Part shown: one piece after another, positions 57,244-64,000 of the stretch
Layout of the letters: each line of letters begins with the position of its first letter
How positions within the stretch are numbered: position 1 is the stretch's first letter
NCBI RefSeq assembly: GCF_024323335.1
Contig: NC_066581.1
Span: 443,573,816-443,637,815, forward strand
From: Lathyrus oleraceus
Taxonomy: Eukaryota; Streptophyta; Magnoliopsida; Fabales; Fabaceae
Direction of reading: 5' to 3'
Length of the DNA stretch: 64,000 nt
Position numbers and translations under genes: made by a program
Notes under the pieces: generated by a model
The model's input: the letters and a program-made list of their open reading frames with translations, nothing else
Databases searched by the model: none
What the model was told of the DNA's origin: nothing

Positions 57244-57513
57244 TCAAGTAATCACCCACTTTTGCTTTACAGTAGGTACCACCATATCAGATGCCATGAT
57301 TTTGTTTCTGACATCCAGAACCACTCCTGCATGAACAACATCCTTGAACTCCTGCAGGTACATTGGCCTTCTCACAGTAGGGTGTCTCCTTACCCTCTTG
57401 TATCCACCCTTGTTGCAAGTAGCATAGCTATGATCTGTTGACCAATCATGGCCTAGTACAAATTGTTTAATAGGCAGAGATATTAAACAATTTATCCCAA
57501 CCATCAGTGGTTG
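57244..57513 (-). pseudogene. Short frame after pol, possible env-like remnant
   Basis: About 90 codons in the same frame as RNase H, directly after the pol stop codon. The stop context is UAG-CAA-CCA, which fits the CAR-YYA readthrough signal. SIRE1 of soybean is known to express its envelope-like protein by stop suppression at this place. Here the frame is far shorter than a SIRE env-like protein (several hundred residues). I see no signal peptide, membrane segment or recognisable domain, only a basic patch (KRVRRHPTVRR). It may be a truncated remnant or unrelated sequence. Confidence 0.4.
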
Positions 57514-60500
57514 CTATAAGGTCTCAGAGAGACATATTCCCAGTTTACTCCTTAAGTTTTCAAACTGAGTAGCATCCAGAGCCTTTGTAAATATGTCAGC
57601 CAGTTGAAGATCCGTGGCTACATGTTCCAAAGTGATCACCTTGTCTTCCACCAGATCTCTGATGAAGTGGTGCCTAATGTCAATATGTTTGGTCCTGCTG
57701 TGTTGGATGGGATTCTTGGAGATATTGATGGCACTGAGATTATCACAGAATAATGTCATGACATTTTGAGTGACATTGTACTCAGTGAGCATCTGTTTCA
57801 TCCAAACCAGTTGGGAACAACTGCTTCCAGCAGCTATGTATTCAGCCTCTGCTGTGGACAGAGAAACACAATTCTGCTTCTTGCTGAACCAAGATATGAG
57901 GTTGTCTCCTAAGAAGAAGCATCCACCTGATGTGCTTTTTCTGTCATCAGCACTCCCAGCCCAGTCAGCATCATAGTACCCAGATAGGACAGGCTCAGAC
58001 CCATGTGAATACAGCATCCCATAGTCACAGGTCCCATTGATGTACTTGAGAATCCGTTTGACTTGATTCAATTGGCTTACCTTAGGCTCTGCTTGATATC
58101 TGGCACACACTCCAACTGCATAAGAAATGTCAGGTCTACTTGCAGTTAGGTACAACAGACTACCTATCATGCTTCTATACAGGCATTGATCAACACTAGG
58201 CCTCCATCATCTTTGGTCAACTTCAGATGAGTGGGAGCAGGAGTCCTCTTGTGCCTAGCATTATCCATACTAAACTTCTTAACTATGTTCTTGGCATACT
58301 TGCTTTGGGAGAGAAACATAGAGTCCTCCATTTGGTTTACTTGCATTCCAAGGAAGTAGGTCAGTTCTCCCACTAGACTCATTTCAAACTCAGACTGCAT
58401 CTGGTGAACAAATTTTTGAACCATTTGTTCTGACATTCCACCAAAGACTATATCATCAACATAGATTTGAGCTATCATGATTTTGCCTTCTTCATCCTTT
58501 ACAAACAAGGTTTTATCTATGCCACCCTTTCTGTATCCATTTGAGGTCAGAAATTCGGTTAACCTTTCATACCATGCTCTAGGTGCTTGTTTCAACCCAT
58601 ACAAGGCTTTCCTCAACTTGTATACATGCTCAGGTTGGTTAGGATCACAGAACCCTTTAGGTTATTCCACATAGACTTCCTCATTCAGGTAGCCATTCAA
58701 GAATGCACTCTTCACATCCATTTGGAATAGCTTAAACTTCAGGATGCATGCTACCCCCAACAGCAATCTGATGGACTCAAGCCTAGCCATAGGAGCAAAT
58801 GTCTCATCAAAATCTACCCCTTCAACTTGAGTGTATCCTTGAGCTACTAGTCTTGCTTTATTCCTAGTAATTACTCCTTTCTCATCAGATTTGTTTTTGT
58901 AGATCCACTTGGTACCAATGATGTTGGTCCCTTCAGGTCTTGGAACTAGCTCCCAGACTTCATTCCTTTTGAACTGCTCAAGTTCCTCTTGCATGGCAGT
59001 GATCCAGTATTCATCAGTCAGGGCTTCTTTCATATTCTTTGGTTCAACCTTGGATACAAAGCAGGAATTTGAGTTTATTCCTCTTGACCTGGTAATTACA
59101 CCACTGGTAGGATCCCCTATGATAAGATCCTTAGGGTGGTCTTTCTGAATTCTGATAGATGGCACTTTGGTGGTTGCATCTACTTCACATTCAGGAGGAG
59201 GTTCCTTTACTTCTTCAGACTTGACTGGACTGTCAGTTGAACTGTCAAGGAATGTTTCAACATCCTCCATGACATCGGTTCCTTCCTCTTTATCGTCCAC
59301 AATGACATTTATGGATTCCATCAGGACATTGGTCCTGTAGTTGAACACTCTGTAGGCTTTGCTGTTAGTGGAGTATCCCAGAAATATACCTTCATCACTT
59401 TTGGGATCTAGCTTCCTTCTCTGTTCACGATCTGTGAGAATGTAGCATTTACTTCCAAAGATATGAAAGTACTTCACAGTGGGTTTTCTGCCTTTCCATA
59501 TTTCATATAGAGTGGAGGAGGTTCCTTTTCTCAAGGTGACTCTGTTGTGAACATAGCATGCGGTATTCATTGCTTCAGCCCAGAAGTGCATGGGGAGCTT
59601 CTTTGCATGGATCATTGCTCTGGCAGATTCTTGAATAGTTCTATTTTTTCTTTCAACTATTCCATTCTGCTGAGGAGTTATAGGGGAGGAGAATTCATGA
59701 CTTATTCCTTCAGACGAGCAAAACTCATCAAACTTGGAATTCTTGAACTCCGTACCATTATCACTTCTAATCCGGACCACACAATTGTCCTTTTCCCTTT
59801 GAAGTCTTATGCACAGGTCTTTGAAGACATCAAATGTATCTGACTTCTCTTTGATGAAGCTTATCCACGTGTATCTGGAATGGTCATCCACCACCACGTA
59901 TGCATATTTCTTCCCACCAAGACTTTCAACCTGCATAGGTCCCATTAGGTCCATGTGCAACAGTTCCAGAACTCTGGAGGTTGTGGGATGTCCCAGCTTC
60001 GGATGTGACATCTTGGTTTGCTTGCCCAACTGGCATTCTCCACATACTCTTCCTTCATCAATCAGAAGCTTTGGAATTCCTCTGACTGCTTCCTTGGATA
60101 TAATCTTCTTCATTCCCCGTAAGTGGAGATGTCCAAGACGTCTATGCCACAGCTTCACATCCTGTTCTTCCTTGGCTGAGGAGCATGTTATGGAAAAGTT
60201 AGAGACTTCAGGTTCCCACAGGTAGCAGTTATCTTTGGACCTGGTTCCTCTCATAACTTCCTGATTGTCACCATTTGTCACAATGCATAGCTCCTTAGTA
60301 AACTGAACATGAAACCCTTGATCACACAGCTGACTTATGCTGATGAGGTTTGTAGTTAGTCCTCTTACTAACAGCACATTATTCAGTTTTGGCACTCCAG
60401 AACAGTCCAGTTTGCCCACACCTTTTATTTTTCCTTTGGCACCATCACCAAAGGTCACATAGCTGGTAGTGTGAGGTTGAATATCTACCAGTAGATTTTC

Positions 60501-62210
60501 CATACCAGTCATATGTCTTGAGCATCCACTGTCAAAGTACCAGTCTTCTCTGGTAGAAGCCCTTAGAGCAGTGTGTGCTATCCTAGCATACCATTGTTGC
60601 TTCTTAATGGGAACATAGCGCTTATGTGTTTTATGCTTAGGCCTGACATGCAAGGCTTGGTTAGGGAAACCATGAATCCAGTAGCAGAAGGCTTTTATAT
60701 GACCAAGCCTACCACAGTGGTGACACCTCCACTCTTGGTATTTCCACTTCTGATGATCATTCATCCTAGTTCCTCGATGTTGAGACATTGGCTTTGACTT
60801 CCGCTTGAACTTCTGAACTTTAGCCTTTGGGCATTTGTGTTCAGTTGAGGATCTTTTCCCAAATCCAAGGCCAGATTTGGTTCCAGACTGCTGTCCCACC
60901 TTTAGAATCTCTTCCAAGGTGTCAGTTCCCTTATTCATCATTCTGATGGATTTAGTCATCTGATTCAGCTTGGAGGTCAGCAGGGTTATCTCACCATTTA
61001 GACCCTCTATGACAGACAGTTGCTTCTGTCTCTCATCTTCCAGTTCCTTGATGAGTTTCTTTTGCTTTTCTCCTTGTGCACGCACTTCTGCACTGGTGGA
61101 ACACAGCTTCTTATAGGCTGCAGCAAGTTCATCAAAGGTCAGTTCATCTGCACTTGAGTCATCTTCAGAGGCACAAACATTGGTTAGTGCAGTGACATGT
61201 TTGGCAGATTCTCCTTCAGATTCACTTTCAGAGTCTCCTTCAGACCATGTGATAGCTAACCCCTTATTTTTCAATTTGAGGTAAGTAGGGCATTCAGCTC
61301 TGACGTGTCCATACCCTTCACAACCATGACACTGGATTCCCTTGCCGTGATTGAACTTCTCATCAGAAGTTGATCTTTTCTTAATGTCAGACGGGATGTT
61401 CTTGACATTGGGTCTACCTCTTTGATCAATCTTCTTCACGAACTTGTTGAACTGTCTCCCAAGCATGGCTAAGGCTTCTGATATACTTTCATCACCTCCA
61501 GTATATCCTGCTTCTGATTCCTCTTCAGCATTAGATACAAAATCTATGCTTTTGTTCTTCTTCTCAGCATACTCACCCAAGCCCATTTCAAAGGTTTGGA
61601 GGGAACCAATGAGCTCCTCCACCTTCATGTTGCAGATGTCCTGCGCCTCCTTTATGGTTGTGACCTTCATAGCAAATCTCTTAGGCAAGGACCTGAGAAT
61701 CTTTCTTACAAGTTTCTCTTCAGCCATTTTCTCACCTAGTCCACCAGAGGTGTTTGCAATTTCAAGAATATTCATGTGAAAGTCATGAATAGTCTCATCC
61801 TCTTTCATCCTCAGATTTTCAAACTTGGTGGTCAGCATCTGAAGTTTGGACATCTTCACCTTGGAAGTACCTTCATGAGTTACCTTGAGGGTATCCCAAA
61901 CTTCCTTAGCTAGTTCACAGTGGTGTACCAGCCTGAAGATGTTCTTGCTGATTCCATTGAACAATGCATTCAAGGCCTTGGAATTTCCAAGAGCTAATGC
62001 CTTTTGCTCCTTGTCCCACTCTTCTTCAGGAATCTGCACACTGACTCCATCTTCACCTATCCTCATTGGATGTTCCCATCCTTTGTTGACAGCTCTCCAG
62101 ACTTTGCTGTCTAGAGACCTTAAGAAGGCTATCATACGAGGCTTCCAGTCATCATAATTAGAGCCATCCAACATGGGTGGTCTGTTTGAGTGTCCTAAAT
62201 CCTTGTCCAT
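57514..62210 (-). pseudogene. Copia gag-pol polyprotein, one stop and one frameshift
   Basis: Start [22 protein letters not shown]. Gag 1-260; CCHC knuckles at 294-307 and 496-509; coiled coil at about 365-425. Protease motif is DSGCSRH with Asp560. The pre-integrase finger ([10 protein letters not shown]) is at about 687. Integrase Asp754, Asp817, Glu853 has a 35-residue gap. RT follows from about 1090 ([21 protein letters not shown]). A TAA at 58664-58662 interrupts the frame after EEVYVE, where copia proteins usually have Gln. RT continues in the same frame with QIYVDDIVFG. A frameshift at about 58190-58205 precedes RNase H (SRPDISYAVG, DADWAGSADDRKSTSG, STAEAEYIAA), which ends at 57514. 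Otherwise complete. Confidence 0.93.
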
Positions 62211-62266
62211 GGTACTAGAAAGTAACTTCCCTAGATCTCACCCAGAAATTCACAGGCAGGGTGCCT

Positions 62267-62278
62267 GCTCTGATGCCA
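62267..62278 (-). other. Primer binding site of the copia element
   Basis: Minus-strand TGGCATCAGAGC, one base different from the usual initiator tRNA-Met PBS (TGGTATCAGAGC), two bases after the LTR. Confidence 0.85.
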
Positions 62279-62280
62279 AT

Positions 62281-63690
62281 TGAAATTCTAGTTATCAGAC
62301 TTTGGATGTCCCACGGGTTGTTATGACATCCAATTCTGCACAGACAGGAATTATGCAGAACTTAACAGTAAGTGCAGTAAATAACACAAGTAATTGTTTA
62401 CCCAGTTCAGTCCAACATGACCTACATCTGGGGGCTACCAAGCCAGGGAGGAAATCCACTATTAGTAGTATCAATTCAAAGCTAAACTCACCCGTTTACA
62501 ACTTATCACTTAATCCCTACCCAATGCAATTTCAATCTTAACCTAAGATCAGAGTTCCTACTCACTCCCCCTCAATCACCTCAGTGATTACTATCTTTAA
62601 ACAATATTAAAGACAAGTTGAAGTCACACTTCAAACAACTCTTGATTGTGCTTCACAGCTTTAATCAAGATACACAGCACTCACGCTTAAAAGCTTTGAG
62701 CGACACAACACTTACAACTCAATGAACACCCTATGCCACAGCTATCATCTACTTGATAATGGCTTGGCTTACAAGATACGTCTAATACAAGACTCACAAA
62801 AATACAGCAGTGAAGTATGATGGACACAAAATCTTCACGCCTCAAAAAATCCCCGAAACTGAATGAAGGAACGCCTTCCTTTTATATTGCAGTATCCTGG
62901 GCTTTTGCACCTGTATTCTCCTGACTTTAAGGTCACGCGAGTTCCCATAAATTCAACATTTAGGTTACTAACAAATAGGCTATTTGTTAGGTTCATTGAA
63001 TGTAGCTTGGTTGTTGATTTCCTGGATTTTCTCTCAATTGTTGAATCCCTGAAGAATAGCCTGAGAAAAAGCTGAAACAGAAAACTGAACAACCTACAAT
63101 ATAGCATATGCTGTCAGGAATGAATGTCACGACATTCAGCTTGACATCAAGGTCCATATGCTGAGTCAGTTTTTCCAGAAAACAGACTGTACAATTTTGC
63201 TGACCTGTACATGATCAAAATGACCATACTACAGTAACAGCTTACATTAATAAATGTCAAAGTGTCCAACTTAACATTTACACATTTGGCCTTAAGTTAG
63301 TTCTGTTATTCTCTTGAAGAACAAACTAAGTTACATGCTGAAGTATAGCAGAACACCACTCTGTCTAATATTCAGTAGCTGCTGTCAATGATGAATGTCA
63401 TAACATCCAGTTTGACATTCAGTCAGTATGCCTTATGCCAGGTCTGGTCTTTCCTTGATAACCAGACTGGAAATAAATACTAAGTTCTGACAGAACACCT
63501 GCTGTTCTATTCCTTAGTATCTGTTGACAGGTATGAATGTCACAGCATCCAGTTTGACATTCACTAAATCCTATGTTAGCTAGTCCTGCAGTAACTACAA
63601 TGTAGTCACACATACATGTCATGACATCAGTCAAGACATTAGTAACCATCTAGTGTTTTACCATATAATGCAGCCAATTAAACACCTACA
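62281..63690 (-). repeat. 5' LTR of the copia element (1410 bp)
   Basis: Same termini as the 3' LTR. By eye about 98.5% identical to it, with two small indels (near 62827 and 63282). Confidence 0.95.
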
Positions 63691-63695
63691 CCAAC
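63691..63695. other. Target site duplication, right copy (CCAAC)
   Basis: Matches 55430-55434. Confidence 0.9.
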
Positions 63696-64000
63696 GGTAC
63701 CTGTAATAATGATCAATCCCTCCCCACTCACGGGTGTCGTCTAGGCCAGGGTAAGGACGAGAGAAATGCAACATAAATAACCTTTCGCAGAATATCATCA
63801 TATACACACCCGAAGTATGCAACGATAATATCCCACCAGGGTCTGAACTGCTCGTGATATCAATGTTTCGCTAAGTGGCGCAATACCACCCGCTTCCCAT
63901 GAATCACTTTATTCCTAAGTGTCCTAAATTTCACTCATGGCCTGGGTATTGGGCCTTTTACATCAAGTGACTCCCACCCCAACAGAGAGAAACAGACAAC
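63691..64000 (-). other. Element J leader, LTR-proximal part
   Basis: Continuation of J's leader beyond the copia insertion. No gene and no PBS reached; J's PBS and 5' LTR should follow to the right. Confidence 0.6.

Larger units (their letters stand above)
55435..63690 (-). mobile_element. Ty1/copia element, SIRE/Maximus type, complete (8256 bp)
   Basis: Two LTRs of 1408 and 1410 bases, 5-bp target duplication, initiator-Met-type PBS, polypurine tract, and gag-pol in copia order (gag, protease, integrase, RT, RNase H). The SIRE assignment rests on gag sequence, two zinc knuckles with an acidic coiled region between them, and a UAG-terminated pol followed by a short frame. Inserted into element J's leader. 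The LTRs differ at about 20 positions and two small indels. Confidence 0.95.
38442..64000 (-). mobile_element. Element J: Ogre retrotransposon interrupted by a copia element, 5' LTR off window
   Basis: Minus-strand order from the right: partial leader, ORF1, gag-protease, intron, RT-RNase H-aRNH-integrase, 3' UTR, polypurine tract, 3' LTR. A Ty1/copia element (55435-63690) splits the leader. Damage is light: one stop in pol and one frameshift in ORF1, while gag-pro is open throughout. Inserted into LTR fragment F. Without the copia insert, the part in the window is about 17.3 kb. Confidence 0.9.

Noticed and set aside
1..64000. tRNA, rRNA, organellar inserts or host protein genes
   Set aside because: None recognised by eye on either strand. 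tRNA-like motifs are confined to the PBS and its repeats. A covariance-model scan would be needed to exclude small RNA genes.

Overview
The window is nuclear plant DNA made almost entirely of nested LTR retrotransposons. I found no host gene, tRNA, rRNA or organellar gene. Several traits point to the Ogre group of the Tat lineage (Ty3/gypsy): LTRs of about 4.7-5.1 kb, a PBS resembling the 3' end of tRNA-Arg, an extra ORF1 upstream of gag, an apparent intron between the protease and reverse transcriptase parts, and a second RNase H domain. Such density suggests a large-genome legume, most likely Fabeae (pea, vetch, Lathyrus). That taxonomic step is inference.

Layout. (1) 1-12745, minus: element A, an Ogre copy with pol, gag-pro, ORF1, leader, PBS and complete 5' LTR; its 3' end lies left of the window. 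(2) 12746-19427, plus: element B, only its 3' UTR and 3' LTR; A sits inside B's 3' UTR. (3) 19428-32692, plus: element C, a non-autonomous Ogre-like element with a 5.7 kb internal region lacking coding capacity; B ends inside C's 5' LTR. (4) 32693-38441: a scrambled zone of four LTR 5'-end fragments (D, E, H, F) around a dead pol fragment (G), including a fold-back. (5) 38442-64000, minus: element J, the best preserved Ogre, with 3' LTR, long 3' UTR, pol broken by one stop, intact 1108-residue gag-pro, ORF1 with one frameshift, and part of the leader; its 5' LTR lies right of the window. (6) 55435-63690, minus: a complete Ty1/copia element of the SIRE/Maximus type inserted in J's leader, with CCAAC target duplications and nearly identical LTRs.

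Working together: pol, gag-pro and ORF1 form one transcription unit in A and J, probably joined by splicing. J's intact gag-pro is the only large Ogre frame here that still looks usable; C could only have moved with proteins supplied by relatives. Relative order from nesting: C before B before A; G before F before J before the copia element.

The most unusual signal is in the 3' UTRs of B, C and J. Each holds a tandem array of short hairpins in which the loop stays nearly constant while both stem arms change together. The same 3' UTRs also carry repeated motifs that are roughly the reverse complement of the tRNA primer binding site. Neither is explained by coding capacity, and both suggest RNA-level functions or a copying mechanism worth testing.
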